Positions 12,390 through 24,530 are shown, numbered from the stretch's first letter. The stretch: DNA of 64,000 bases from Tenrec ecaudatus (GCF_050624435.1 NC_134531.1:252602812-252666811); one strand, 5' to 3'. Notes: generated by a model from the letters alone, not told the origin. A program made the numbers and translations.

Positions 12390-12915
12390 TTGCTTCCTAT
12401 CCCAGTAGTCCTGTGTTCCTCAGACCTGAAGGTCCTCGTCCCACAGGAAGGACCTCTCCCTCCAGCAAAGACAGCACAGATTCCACTGAACTGGCAGGTG
12501 AGAATGCCCCTTGGCCACTTTTGGCTTCTCATGCCTTTGGATCAACAGGTCAGGAAGGGTGTCACTGTACTGAGTGGTGCGATTGATCCTGATTACCAAA
12601 GAGAAATTGGACTGGTGCTACATAATGGAGGTAAAGAAGAATATGTCTGGAATCCAGGAGATCCCATAGGCCTACTCTTAGTGCTACCATGCCCTGTGAT
12701 TAAAGTAAATGGTAAATTACAGCAACCCAATCCTAACAGGACTTATAATGACCCAGACCCCTCAGGAATGAAGGTCTGGGTCACCCCACCAGGCCAAAAA
12801 CAATGGCCAGTTGAGGTACTGGACAAAAGCAAAGGTAATACAGAATGGGTAGTAGAACAAAGTAGTTCTTCCTATTAGTTAAGACCATGTGATCAATTGC
12901 CAAAGCGAGGTTTGT
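12390..12915 (+). pseudogene. ERV-L dUTPase remnant
   Basis: A 162-codon segment after the integrase has dUTPase features. The motif-3-like GAIDPDYQREI is at residues 63-73, with a downstream GDPIGLLLVLP. A dUTPase domain C-terminal to integrase is a hallmark of ERV-L (class III) elements, where it hydrolyses dUTP. A TAG at 12876-12878 truncates it; the same frame then stays open to a TGA about 36 bp later, which I take as the original stop. The domain is one of the best preserved parts of this element, but no promoter, LTR pair or upstream gag was found. Confidence 0.87.
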
Positions 12916-13514
12916 GATTGTCAGCTTATCATCTTAATATCTGCTTATTGAGAGTTAATACATATATCATATCATTCCATAGTTCAATCCCATCAAGCAG
13001 TATTGTACAATTGGCACCTACATCAGTTTCTGAACATTCTTTTCCTTCCTGGATTCCTTGACATCATCTGCCTTTTACCCAGCACCTGTCCCCCTGCACC
13101 TTTCCCTACCCTCCAGAAACCCTTCATCTATTTGCTGTCCCTATAGGTTCATCAATTCTGGGTTTCATAGACTGAAAAAGAGAAAGACACTCATATACTA
13201 CAATTCAGGAGGGTAATCCCCAATGACATAACTCATCTGAGATAAATCCGATGACAAACAAACAAAAACATAGAAAACCAGAGAAGGTCCACGTGCACTG
13301 AGTGGGGATCAATTGACAAGGTTTTTACCGTCAAATTTATTCTTGAGATGGACTCAAAATCCAGGTCGGGTAACCTCAAGGTCACACTTTGACTTGTGTG
13401 GACAGGTTTTACTTTTCTTCAGCTTCAACCTGAGCTGACATATGCGTTCCACCATCAGGCCCTGTCCTCATCTTTGGTTGTTGTTATTGGTCTCTTTTCA
13501 TTGTTCACTGTCCC
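12916..13514. other. Unassigned sequence after ERV-L pol
   Basis: No gene supported. CT-rich sequence near 13030-13140 is reminiscent of an antisense L1 3' UTR but could not be aligned convincingly with the ones in this window. Confidence 0.35.
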
Positions 13515-14440
13515 TTTCCACAGATTTAGACAATTTGATTTTTGCATATTAAACCTGGAGGATTCACCATTTATTTTATTGAAAGGGCAATTATTTGCAA
13601 TGAAGACATCTTAACTTTGTTTTTTTAAATCGATCATGAGATCTCCAGCTTTGTTTCTGGACCATCTTCTCCAGCTACTGTGTTTTCCTCTTTATTTCCA
13701 ACTTTTTCTGTCCCTTTTCCAATAATTATCGACGCATCTTGATTACATTTTTATCAATATCAGACTCAAGATGTTGGTAAAATTCTTCAATTTCTTCCAC
13801 ACTACTTTAATAATTTTCATGTTAGTTCTAAATAGATTTCCTTTTATGTCTAGAGGTATTTATTATATCTTTCTGATCATGACTGTGAGATCATTCCTCT
13901 TGATTTTATCATGACCTACAATAGTAAACCAATGATTCAAATGACTAATACCAGTTATTTCAGCTTACTCCTTAGCATATCAATTTTGTGCATTATATTT
14001 AATTTCAACAACTTCCAATGGTGCTAGATTCATAGTTCATGTACTCCAAGTTTCTATTGTTAATAGATATTTGCAACTATTTCATCTCATTTTAAGTGAT
14101 GTCCCAGTAGCAAATGAAGGTCCCAACATTACTCAACCATATCATTATCATTGACATTACTTTAGGTGACCTGAGACACTCATTTCCTGGTACTATATCT
14201 GACAATATTTCACTAATATGCATGAGGTTTTCTCTATCGGACAATGTTGCCCTGCTATCCAAAAGATTTTCAATGGCCGATTCCTCAGAAGTAGATAGTC
14301 TAGTTTTTCTTTGTTTTTAGTCTACAATCTTTCTGAAAGAAACTCACCTTGGTTGACCCTGCTGGTATTTCCAATACCATTGGCATACTTTCCAGTATCA
14401 CAGCAGCACACAAGCTGCCATAATATGTCAAACTGAACAT
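13515..14440 (-). mobile_element. RTE LINE fragment, endonuclease region, antisense
   Basis: The reverse complement of this block resembles the RTE endonuclease region at 15300-15600. Plus-strand ccacagatttagacaatttg matches the complement of caaattgactacatctgtgg (15570-15590), and aattcttcaatttcttcc matches the complement of the gaattc-containing segment near 15340. It is heavily mutated, with no open frame. Confidence 0.6.
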
Positions 14441-14464
14441 CAAGTAAAAGATAGGAAAGAGTTG

Positions 14465-15125
14465 TTGGTCTTGTTAGGTGCATTTGAGTTGATTCTATGC
14501 CATAGAAACCATATGTACAACAGAAAATTACATTTCCTGGTCCTGGGCTAATCTCACAATTTCTTTTTTTCTATATAGGAGACAATTGTTGCAACCTTTG
14601 TGTCACTTCATCGGTGGAGGGTCTTGTTCCATTTCATTGACTTTGTGCTTTGCCAAGCACGCTTTCTTTTTCCAGGGACTGAGTTTTACTATGAACATAT
14701 CTAAAATATGTGAGATGAAGTCTCACCTTTCTTGCTTGTAAGAAACATTTGGGTGTACTTCTTCCAAGACAGGTCTGTTTGTTCTTTTGGCAGTCCGTGG
14801 TATTTTTAATATTTTGCCGGACCACGATTCAAATGCACTAATTTCCTTTAGTCTTCATTATGCCATGTCCAACTTCCACATACATATGAAACAATCGATT
14901 ACACCATGGTCTGGGTTAGGTGCACTCTAGTCCTCAAAGAAATGCCCTTGCTTTTCAATACTTTAGAGTTCTTGGGCAGCAGATTTACCAAAGGCAATGT
15001 GTCCTTTGATCTCTTGGTGACTGCTTCCATGAGCAATGATGGTGGATATAAGCTAGATGAAATGTCTGTTTACTGTGATGTTGATTATTGTTCCATTTGT
15101 GAGGTTTGGGTTTATAAATCATTTT
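14465..15125 (-). mobile_element. RTE LINE 3' fragment, antisense
   Basis: Antisense RTE 3' terminus (ttgttaggtgcatttgagtt, then catatgtacaacagaaaa) is followed by antisense coding-end sequence (tgccaagcacgctttc, acttcttccaagacagg, ttcttttggcagtccgtgg). It abuts the sense RTE copy that begins at about 15128, giving an inverted arrangement. It is probably a separate insertion because both have their own 3' end. Confidence 0.65.
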
Positions 15126-15127
15126 GA

Positions 15128-15792
15128 ATCAGAAAATCATATGATTGACTATGATGAAATAACACAATCAAGAGGATTGACATGGCATTCATCTTCAAAA
15201 GGGACATTGCAAAAACCATCATGAAGTCAAATGTTATGTATGATGGGATTCCATCTATCTGCCTTCAAGGAAATGCAATCAATACAACTCCTTATTCAAA
15301 TTTATGCACCAACCACAAGAGTAAGTGATGAAGCAATTGAGAAATTCTACCAATTATTTCAGCCTGACATTTATCAAACATTCAATTGACATGTATTGAT
15401 AATTACTGGCAATTGGAATGAAAAAGTTTGAAAGAAAGAGGAGAGGACAGTAGTTGGAAAATATGGTCATTTTTCCAAATAACTGTGACTTGTTCATAAC
15501 CAATACCTTTGTTCAACAATACAAAAAGGCCTATACACAATGACTTCTCCAGATGGTGTACACAGAATCAAATTGACTACATCTGTGGGAAGAGATGATG
15601 GAGAAACTCAATATCAGCAGCTAAAACCTGGCCAAGGTCTAACTGAAAAACAGGGCATAAATTACTCATATGGAAATTCAGGATAAAAGTGAAGAAAATT
15701 AAAACAAAACCACAAGAGCCAAAATAGGACCTTGAGTCTCTTCTACCTGAAGTTTGAGATTATATTATGAACAGATTTGATACATTGATCAC
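15128..15792 (+). mobile_element. RTE LINE copy, part 1 (endonuclease region)
   Basis: Decayed RTE/BovB-type coding sequence. Recognisable stretches include cacaatcaagaggattgac, gataattactggcaattgg (endonuclease GDWN region) and caaattgactacatctgtgg (catalytic QIDY region). The element continues at 16350-16442 and 25414-27228. It was split first or second by an LTR at 15793 and by the L1 at 16443. RTE proteins normally provide endonuclease and reverse transcriptase and mobilise AfroSINE-type SINEs; many stops show this copy is inactive. Confidence 0.8.
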
Positions 15793-16349
15793 TGTGGTAG
15801 TTACATAATGTGGTATCATATGAGAGGAGTATGAGTGAAGGGGTGGAGTCTGACCTGTCAATTAAGATATAACGAATGAGCCTCTGTGTTGGCATGGCCT
15901 TCACCTGAGACTTCTGAGAACTCCTGTATTTCCCTCCTCAATGGCAGGATACACTTCTCTTGGCTCACTCCTTGGAGACTCTCTACCAGCAAGGCTGACT
16001 CCCTGCAAGACAACCCTGAGGAGAAGCCACATGGACCTACCCTGAAGCAGCCCAGGGCACTTGAGAAGCCATATGGAGACCCCTGCCAGAGCTGAGATGC
16101 TTACACCACTGGATTCACAGGACTGTCCAACTACGTGCCTGTCATCTTCCTGCAATTGACATCATTGCATGTGCTTCCTGAGTCAGAAGAGGACTTTGTA
16201 GATTGGTATCAGACATATGGGCTAATATGGGATTCATGGACTTGATCTGGACTGGGCAGGACTGTTTCAACTGCTCTTGTATATCAACGTCTTTTTATAC
16301 ACATATTCTTATCTATAATTTGTTTCTCTATTCTATCTGGACTGACACA
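15793..16349 (+). mobile_element. Solo LTR inserted in the RTE copy
   Basis: This 557-bp block starts tgtggtagttac and ends gactgacaca, so it has TG...CA termini. It is flanked by atcac (15788-15792) and aacac (16350-16354), a 5-bp target-site duplication with one mismatch, as in ERV-L/MaLR-type elements. Removing it rejoins the RTE reading frame. A related antisense copy is at 9180-9691. I cannot name the family. Confidence 0.75.
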
Positions 16350-16442
16350 AACACTAATGCCAGAAGATCTGAGGAGCTGTTGGAGGATATCAAGAACATT
16401 ATATTTGAAAAAAGCAAAATGTCATTAAGAAGACAAGAAATT
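16350..16442 (+). mobile_element. RTE LINE copy, part 2
   Basis: A 93-bp RTE coding segment (translated SEELLEDIKNIIFEKSK) lies between the LTR and the L1. Its last 16 bp are the left target-site duplication of the L1. The frame continues from part 1 and into part 3 when both insertions are removed. Confidence 0.85.
16427..16442 (+). repeat. Left target-site duplication of the full-length L1
   Basis: aagaagacaagaaatt, identical to 25398-25413. It is preceded by catt, so the nicked strand reads ttctt|aa, close to the usual L1 endonuclease site. Confidence 0.95.
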
Positions 16443-17639
16443 GACTTCCGGAAAGATGGCAATGGAGTGACACACACCAGAGGGACTCCGCAGAATCCAT
16501 CCCAGGAGAGTTGCTCAGAGTGAAATTCAATGCCACTGGATCGCAGGAGGTGCGTCATAAAGATAAGTAGGCACAGATCCACGGGGTTTTGAGGGGCTGG
16601 GGGCTTTTGGCTTACCTCAGTGGAAGCTGGCTGGGGCTCGACCCTAGTCCTGTTGCCGGATCTGCCCAAGCCGGGACCATTTTGAGCCTGTAGCAGGGCT
16701 TGGTCTCAGCACAGCCACAGTTTTTCCCTATCTGCCTCAGGGCAGGAACAGGACTCTTGCGGCTCCACCGGCAAGGATCGGGGTTCATCTACATTGTTGC
16801 TTATCTACATTGTTACTTCTGTTTGCGTCTCTGCTTTATATTCCCACACAGCCTTGGAGGGCTGCGCAGGGGCTTTTCAAGGCACAGCCGCAGCCGCAGC
16901 TGCGCCGCGTGGTCTGAGCAGGGAATAAACCCAAACCCCCACAGCTCCATAGGCAGGGATCAAGCTTCAGCTACACGGCGGCATCTGGTAACATCTCTGC
17001 TCTCTGTCCCCCCATTTCTCTGGAGGCGGCTCAGCAGTTTTCTTGCTACCCTTCTTGGGGCTCAGCTGAAAACTACCGCTGGGGCTTGGGGCAGGGAGTA
17101 AGCCCTTGTAGATCCACAGGCAGGGAGTGGGACTCAGCTACATAGTTTCTTTTGCTTCCCTCGCTTCCCTGTACCCCTGCACAGTCTAGTCTCACTTTTT
17201 GATTTTTCTCACCCCCCTTGTTCCTGCCCTGCTCTCTCACACTCCATTGCGGACTTACGGGGCACTCCCATTGCCCTAGGGCATTTGCGCCTGGGTCACA
17301 CCCAGCTAGGTAAGCTCCACCCTGCATAGATAGCCCAAGGCTAGGGTAAGGCCTGCTTGCTCTCCAGGGGATACTCCTCAGACTTCTCACCAGGGAGTTC
17401 CTGCCTGTGTACCTGGGGACATAAGGCAGCTCAGCCAACACTTATCAATATTCAAACCAATAGCGGGAACTTCAGCCCAGCCTCTGCAACACTGGTGCAG
17501 GCAGTCGATCTGCCATCTGGGGCACTCCCCTAATAGGGAAGCCACAGGAAGATAAAGTGGTAGGTTAATCCCATAGCAAAATCAGCTGTAGGCAGATCGA
17601 AGAAGAATTCCTATAAGTCTTACAGAGAGAGACTAGAAA
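16443..17639 (+). promoter_or_regulatory. L1 5' UTR with internal promoter
   Basis: About 1.2 kb of GC-richer sequence precedes ORF1. The first 20 bases contain an ETS-like cttccgg and a YY1-like aagatggc (16453-16460), which in human L1 sets accurate initiation at +1. The part 17220-17639 is conserved with the two decayed L1s at 1491 and 58185. No tandem monomers are visible. Confidence 0.8.
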
Positions 17640-18815
17640 ATGGCACCTGCTCCCTCAAAAACAACTCAACGCAAACAGCCATCACCCCCAATGACCTCAA
17701 CGAAAAAACAGGAGAAACAAAAGGCAAAGGAAGAAGATGTCCTGAACATAACAACATACATAGAAGAAGCAGACATTGAGATGCCATACAAAGAAGCTCT
17801 CAGAATGGTGCTTGGAGCGATGCAGAATATGAGGGAAACACTACAGAAAAAGGATGAAATGATAGAGGAGATAAAAGACACATACCAAAGGAAAATACAG
17901 GAGCTTGAGGAGCAGGTAACGAAAAACAATAGCAGAATCATGTTCCTTGAGAATCGATTGGAGGAATCAGAGAACCACATCAGTGGCGTGGAGGACAGCC
18001 AAGCCGACTTTAATAAACGTGAACAAAAATCTAATAAGAGCATCAGAGAAGCCGAAGAAAACCTAAGAGCTATGTCTGATGCTATGAAGAGGAACAACAT
18101 TAGAATTATTGGCCTACCGGAGGAAGACACAACAAAGAAGTCATCTGCAACAATAGCGAGAGAATTCTTGGAGGAAAACTTCCCCAGCCTAATGAATGAA
18201 AACCAAGCAACCATCCAGGAGGCTGAAAGAACACCAGCACGACGGGACCCCAAGAAGAAATCACCAAGGCACATAATAGTTAAACTTTCAAACTTTGAGG
18301 AAAAGGAGAAAATCATGAGAGCAGCTAGGGAAAAGCAAGCAATCACATATAAAGGTTCCCACATAAGGATATGCTCAGACCTATCATCAGAAACTATGAA
18401 AAAAAGGAGAGAGTGGAGTAACATATTCCAAAAATTGAAAGAAAACAACGCAAATCCAAGAATACTCTACCCAGCCAAATTATCGATCAAGATCGATGGA
18501 GAAGTAAAAGTCTTCCCAGACAAGGAAAAACTCAAAAAATACGTTACAACAAACCCAGCATTACAAAAGATCCTCGCCGACTCAGTATGGGCAGAAGAAC
18601 AACACTCACCAAGCACAAATAAGACACCAGCACATAGAACAACCTCACCCAGAGCACAACAAAGAGAAAACAGACCCCAAGATAGCAATGGCTTAAGGAT
18701 GGAAAGAAGTCAAGATGATACACACACAAAACACACACTAATGAGAAAGGAAAGTAGGAAAACTCCCAACACAAAAAGTATAAAATGGCATCACAGAGTC
18801 CGCACATTGAGATAA
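17640..18815 (+). CDS. L1 ORF1p, RNA-binding chaperone
   Basis: Open frame of 391 codons from the ATG at 17640. The basic N-terminal tail covers residues 1-35. A heptad-rich coiled coil, expected to trimerise the protein, covers about 65-150. The RRM-like domain starts at [11 protein letters not shown] (152-162) and continues through [16 protein letters not shown]. The C-terminal domain (about 255-320) contains RILYPAKLS and [12 protein letters not shown]. Human ORF1p is 338 aa. Here a polar tail follows residue 320, and the final 25 or so residues look like read-through: in sister copies a stop follows the CA repeat, but here the repeat length shifts the frame past it. The ORF therefore overlaps ORF2 by 31 bp. 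It binds L1 RNA in cytoplasmic RNPs. Confidence 0.92.
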   Translation: MAPAPSKTTQRKQPSPPMTSTKKQEKQKAKEEDVLNITTYIEEADIEMPYKEALRMVLGAMQNMRETLQKKDEMIEEIKDTYQRKIQELEEQVTKNNSRIMFLENRLEESENHISGVEDSQADFNKREQKSNKSIREAEENLRAMSDAMKRNNIRIIGLPEEDTTKKSSATIAREFLEENFPSLMNENQATIQEAERTPARRDPKKKSPRHIIVKLSNFEEKEKIMRAAREKQAITYKGSHIRICSDLSSETMKKRREWSNIFQKLKENNANPRILYPAKLSIKIDGEVKVFPDKEKLKKYVTTNPALQKILADSVWAEEQHSPSTNKTPAHRTTSPRAQQRENRPQDSNGLRMERSQDDTHTKHTLMRKESRKTPNTKSIKWHHRVRTLR

Positions 18816-21800
18816 TAACCCTGAATATCAATGGCCTGAACTCAGGCATTAAAAGACTGAGACTAGCAGAATGGCTTAGAAAACACAACCCATCAATTTG
18901 CTGCCTACAGGAGACACACCTCAAGGCTACAGACAAAAATAGGCTGAGAATCAAAGGCTGGAGAAGGACCTACCAAGCAAACAGCAACACAAAAAAAGCA
19001 GGGGTTGCAATCCTTATCTCGGATAAAATTGACCTCAAAGTGCAAACCATAAAAAGAGATAAGGAGGGACACTATATAATGCTCAAGGGAATGATAGACA
19101 ATGAACCACTAAGCATTGTAAACATATATTTCCCGAATGAGAGACCAGCTCAATACTTGAACCAAACACTCCAAAAGATTAAGAAAGAAATCACAGACTC
19201 GACAATTATAGTGGGTGACTTCAACACACCACTCACTGAGAAAGATAGATCACAGGGAAAGAAACTCAACAAGGAGACTAGAGAGCTAAGCTCCACAATT
19301 AGACAATTTGACCTAATAGATATTTACAGAGCTTTTCATCCAAATACAAAAAATTTCACATTCTTTTCAAGTCCCCATGGCACATATTCGAAGATAGACC
19401 ACATGCTGAGGCATAAGGCAAATCTACATAAATTTAAGCACATTGAAATAATACAGACCTCTCTCTCTGACCACTGTGCCGTAAGACTGGAAATCAACAA
19501 AAGGAAGACAAAGAAAATAAGAGCAAATAATTGGAGAATGAATAACTCTCTACTGCAAAAGGAGTGCATACTGGTGCAGATCCGACACGAAATCAGGAAA
19601 TTTCTCGAAACCAACGAAAATGAGCACACGACGGACCAAAACTTATGGGACACAGCAAAGGCAGTCATCAGAGGAAGGTTCATAGCAATACAAGCACACC
19701 TGAGAAAGGAAGAGAGACTCATGACGGATACGCTGAAAAAAAATTTACAAAAACTAGAGCTGAGTCAGCAGGACAACCCTACTAATAGCAAAAGAAAAGA
19801 AATTATAAAAATCAGGGCTGAGATTCAGGAGAGGGAAAATAAAAAAACTATGGAAAAAATTAATATCGCTAAAAGTTGGTTCTTTGAAAAGATAAACAGG
19901 ATAGATAGACCATTGGCAAACCTAACCAAAGAAAGGAGGGAACAAATCTCAATAGCAAGAATAAGGGATGAAAGAGGGGTCATTACAACAGACCCTAATG
20001 AAATCAAAAGGATAGTTACACAATACTATGAAGGATTGTACTCCAATGAATTCAACAATTTGGAAGACATGGACAAATTCCTGGAAAAACAATCCCTCCC
20101 TAGACTATCCTCGGTGGTAATCAAGAATCTCAACAGACCTATCGCAATAGAAGAAATAGAAAAGGTTATCAAGGGATTACCAATAAAAAAATCCCCTGGA
20201 CCAGATGGATACACTGGAGAATTCTACCAAGCATTCAGGGAAGAACTAATACCAATCCTACACAAACTTTTCCAGAACATAGAAAAAGATGGCAAACTCC
20301 CAAACTCCTTCTATGAAGCTAGAATAACTCTGATACCCAAACCGGGCAAGGATCCCACAAGAATCGAGAACTACAGACCGATATCCCTAATGAACATTGA
20401 TGCAAAAATCCTTAACAAAATACTAGCCAACAGAATACAAAAGTATATAAAACAAATAATTCACCATGACCAAGTGGGATTCATACCAGGGATGCAGGGA
20501 TGGTTCAACATACGAAAGACCATTAGTATTATTCGTCACATTGACATGAAAAAGTATAAGAATCACATGATAATATCAATAGACGCAGAAAAAGCATTCG
20601 ACAACATCCAACACCAATTCCTGTTTAAGACACTAGCGAAGATAGGAATGGAAGGAAAGTTCCTCAAGACAATACACGCTATATATGAAAAACCAACAGC
20701 CAAAGTCATAGTCAATGGAGAAAAGACTAACACAATCCCACTGAAAAAGGGAACCAGACAAGGATGCCCCTTGTCTCCATTCCTATTTAATATCGTGCTG
20801 GAGGTTTTAGCTAACAGCATAAGGCAAAGCAGTGACATCAAAGGTATTCGTCTGGGGAAGGAAGAGGTGAAACTATCGTTATTTGCAGATGATATGATTT
20901 TATATATGGAAAATCCCAAAAGTTCCACAAGGGGAGTACTGGAAGCAATAGAAGAGTTTGGCAGAGTGGCAGGATACAAGATCAACAAACAGAAGTCCAT
21001 CGGACTGTTATACACATCAGATAAGACCACAGAACAAGAGATCAAAAAGGTGGTACCCTTCACAATAGCCAAACACAAACTGAAATATCTAGGGATACAC
21101 TTGACTGAAAAAACAAAAGATCTATATAGGGAAAACTATAGAACACTATTACAAGAAACCAAGAGCGACCTCAACAAATGGAAGAATATTCCATGCTCTT
21201 GGATTGGGAGACTTAATATATTAAGATGTCAGTTCTGCCAAAGGCACTATATAAGTTTAATGCTATCCCGATACAATAACCATCATCTTTCTTCAAAGAA
21301 ATGGAAAAACTGATTACCAACTTCATATGGAGAGGGAAAAAATCCAGAATTAGCAGAGAACTCCTCAAGAAGAAGGACACCGTGGGAGGGCTTGCTTTAC
21401 CTGACTTTGGCACATACTATACAGCCACAGTTCTCAAAACTGCATGGTATTGGTACAATGACAGATACTCAGACCAGTGGAAAAGAACTGAAAACCCAGA
21501 AATAAAAGCATCAGCATACACACAGCTGATCTTTGACAAGGGCCCCAAATATATCAAATGGGAAGCCAATGCCCTCTTTAACAAGTGGTGCTGGAAAAAA
21601 TGGATATCCACATGCAGAAAAATGAAGCAAGACCCTTATCTCACTCCATGCACAAGAATAAACTCAAGATGGATCACAGACCTTGAAGTTAAACCCCAAA
21701 CTATTAGGGCCATCAATGAGGGAATTGGGACCACCTTGAGAACTTTGGCGCAGGGAATACACAGGCTATCAGAAATAGGGAAGGACACAAACACAGAGGA

Positions 21801-22607
21801 GGCACAAATCGACAAATGGGATATACTGAAGATAAAACACTTGTGTACATCTAAAGAATTCACCAAGAGAGTAATAAGAGAGTCCACAGACTGGGAAAAC
21901 ATCTTTAGCAATGACACATCAGACAAGGCCTTATTACTAAAATCTACAGTACTCTGCTAGCTTCCAAAAAGAAAAAAACCAATAGCCCACTTGAAAGGTG
22001 GGCAAAGGACTTGAACAGAAGTTTCACAGGGGCAGAAATCCGAATGGCCAACAAACATATGAGAAAATGTTCCCGATCTTTAGCCATAAGAGAAATGCAA
22101 ATTAAAACAACAATGAGGTACCACCTGACACCCTCAAAGGTAGCCCAATTCAAAAAATCAGAAAGCAACAAGTGTTGGAGGGGTTGTGGGGAGACAGGAA
22201 CTCTCATCCACTGCTGGTGGGACTGTAAGTACATACAGCCACTATGGAAATCAATCTGGCGATACCTAAAACAGATGGAAATAGAGTTACCATATGACCC
22301 AGCAATCCCCCTACTGGGCATATACCCAAAAGAGGCAAGAAACAAACCAAGACCAGACATCTGTGCTCCAATGTTCATTGCGGCACAGTTCACAATTGCA
22401 AGGAGTTGGAAGCAACCCAAATTTCCATCAACTGACGATTGGATTAAAAAACTGTGGTATATACATACAATGGAATACTACACATCACTAAAAAGCAGTG
22501 ATGAACGTATGAGGCACATAGCGGCATGGGAAGAACTGGAGGAATTCATGCTAAGCGAAGTAAGTCAGGCACAAAAGGACAAGTACAACATGAGTCCGCT
22601 GAGGTAA
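18785..22607 (+). pseudogene. L1 ORF2 (endonuclease/reverse transcriptase), three breaks
   Basis: ATG at 18785. The first 842 codons are open. All endonuclease catalytic residues are in place: N14, E43, D145, N147, D205, D229 and H230. The reverse transcriptase FADD motif is at residues 700-703. The frame is then lost by a 1-base deletion near 21221-21222, an in-frame TAA at 21277-21279 in the downstream frame, and a second 1-base deletion near 21924-21927, judged against the two sister copies. The C-terminal cysteine-rich region is encoded near 22160-22230 ([18 protein letters not shown]), and the final stop is at 22605-22607. ORF2p would nick DNA and prime reverse transcription; this copy makes at most a truncated endonuclease-RT without its C-terminus. 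Confidence 0.93.
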
Positions 22608-23636
22608 GAATTAAAAAAAATTTTTTTTAAAAAAAGCAAAAGTGGCATAGGGAAAAAAGCTACTGTATACAAACATTTTAGGGGTGAAGACGGTGTAGTA
22701 TGGAAGAGACCAGACCAAAACCAGGGATGTACATGGTAGACAATGGTGGAGGAGGTGGGGAAAGGAAAACAAAAGGATGAATACAAGGAAGAAAAGGGTA
22801 GTGGGGTCATGGGGCATTAATCCACCCAAGGGGAGGGTATTGTTTATATCTCCACAGGTAAAGTGGGACCAGACTTCAACCCAGTGTCGCAAGGTGTGAA
22901 TGCAATATCCCGGCGTGGAGGAGGGAACCGGTGGAGAGGTCTGGGAGGCTGGCCCCAGCTCCATAAATTAAGTGGATTCCTGCCCCTTCCCTGAAAAGAA
23001 TTTGTTCCAAAGGACGACATTGACTCTGCAGCTATGGGAGATGGACATATTTGATCAGAGCACACGGGAGCAGATGAAGGGGCAGGAGGAGAGAGTGGAG
23101 CACAGCCTGGCCCACCAGGCCGTGATGATGATGTTCCTGAGTAGAGCAGCCAGTCCACAGAGAGAACAACATGGCTGGCCCTACTATGAGACATGATGCC
23201 CCGCAGTGACTAAGGGCGATACAGGGGACAGCACCGGAGACACAGTGTGGGAATTGCACCTGACCTGATCCCACCACACCGAGGCAAATCACTGGGGGAG
23301 TGCAGTGGAACAGCAAGGGAATGGAGCGGCAAGGTCCCCAGGGAATGCTGAAAGTGGACTTTGGGGCCAGGGCGTGGTGCCCCAACAGACTGGACTGGAA
23401 AACGCTCCTAAGGGCCAGCAAACGATCCTTGAACTAACTACAAGCTTTTCTCTTGTGAACTGTTTTGTTCTGTTCTTTTTCAGTGGTTTGTTTTTGTTGT
23501 TTTGTTGTCTGGTTGTATACTGTTGTTTTGTTTTCCTCTGTCTAGTTTTCGTGCATGTTAGTGACTCCACAGGTCTGTTTGAATAGGACAGGCTAGATGA
23601 ACTATCTGGAGGAAAAACAACGGGACCGACAGTTCC

Positions 23637-23667
23637 GGGGGGACTTGGGGTGGGGGGGTAGGGGGGG
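23637..23667 (+). other. G-rich block in L1 3' UTR, possible G-quadruplex
   Basis: Four G-runs of 6, 4, 7 and 7 bases lie at 23637-23642, 23647-23650, 23652-23658 and 23661-23667. They satisfy the usual four-run quadruplex pattern on the L1 sense strand. Quadruplex-forming tracts in 3' UTRs are known from mammalian L1s. Confidence 0.8.
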
Positions 23668-24102
23668 TAAGGAAGTGGTGTTAACAAACCCAGGGACAAG
23701 GGAAAAACATGGGACCCCAAATGGTAGAGAGGGGGAGTGGCAGGCCTGGTGGGAAATGATCAAGGATAAGGTTGCTTAGAGAAGAGGTATACTCTAGCCC
23801 AGGTGGCGATGAAGCATGGTAGTAGGGCAGGAGGAAGGTCAAGGGAGATGGAGGAAAGAGCTAGGAGTCAAAGGGCATTCATGGAGGTCTAGACAAAGAC
23901 ATGTACATGCAAATATATATAGGAGGATGGGGAAATAGATCTATGTGTCTATATTTATAGGTCAAGAATTAAGGTGGCGGAAGGACCTTGGGCCTCTACT
24001 CAAACACTCCCTCAATGCATGAATACCTTCTTTTATTAAATTGGAACTCTATGATGCTCACTCTCCCGACACAACGGCTGGAGCCAAAGTGGGTGAACAA
24101 GT

Positions 24103-24530
24103 AAATGTGGTGAAGAAAGCTGATGGTGCCCGGCTATCAAAAGAGATAGTGACTGGGGTCTTAAAGGCTTGAAGATAAACAAGCGGCCATCTAGCTCAGA
24201 AGCAACAAAGTCCACATGGAAGAACACACCAGCCTGTGTGATCGAGTGGTCCCAAAGGGATCAGTTACCAGGCATCAAAGAACAAAAAATCATATCATTG
24301 ACTGCACACCTCCATGATAGGATCGCTGAAGACAAATGGGTGCATAAGCAAATGTGGTGAAGAAAGCTGATGGTGCCCGGCTATCAAAAGAGATAGTGTC
24401 TGGGGTCTTAAAGGCTTGAAGGTGAACAAGTTGCCATCTAGCTCAGAAGCAAATAAGCCCACATGGAAGAAGCACACCAGCCAGTGCGATCAGGAGGTGC
24501 CCAAGGGACCAGGTATAAGGCATCATGCAA
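24103..24530 (+). repeat. Tandem duplicated module in L1 3' UTR, period 247 bp
   Basis: The phrase aaatgtggtgaagaaagctg starts at 24103 and again at 24350. The matches continue through gcccggctatcaaaagagat, ggtcttaaaggcttgaag and cacatggaagaa in both. Antisense L1 fragments at about 38860-39290 and 49870-50340 also carry two modules, so the duplication belongs to the L1 lineage. Confidence 0.9.

Noticed and set aside
17666-18448. Long antisense open frame opposite L1 ORF1
   Set aside because: It is a shadow of the adenine-rich ORF1 coding strand, with no recognisable domain; similar shadows appear opposite every L1 copy.
22972-23196. A 74-codon open frame in the L1 3' UTR, same length in the copy at 54215-54439
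   Set aside because: It starts at GTG without an ATG, about ten residues differ between the two copies, and it is broken in the copy at 63570. Shared length reflects common ancestry, with no sign of constraint.
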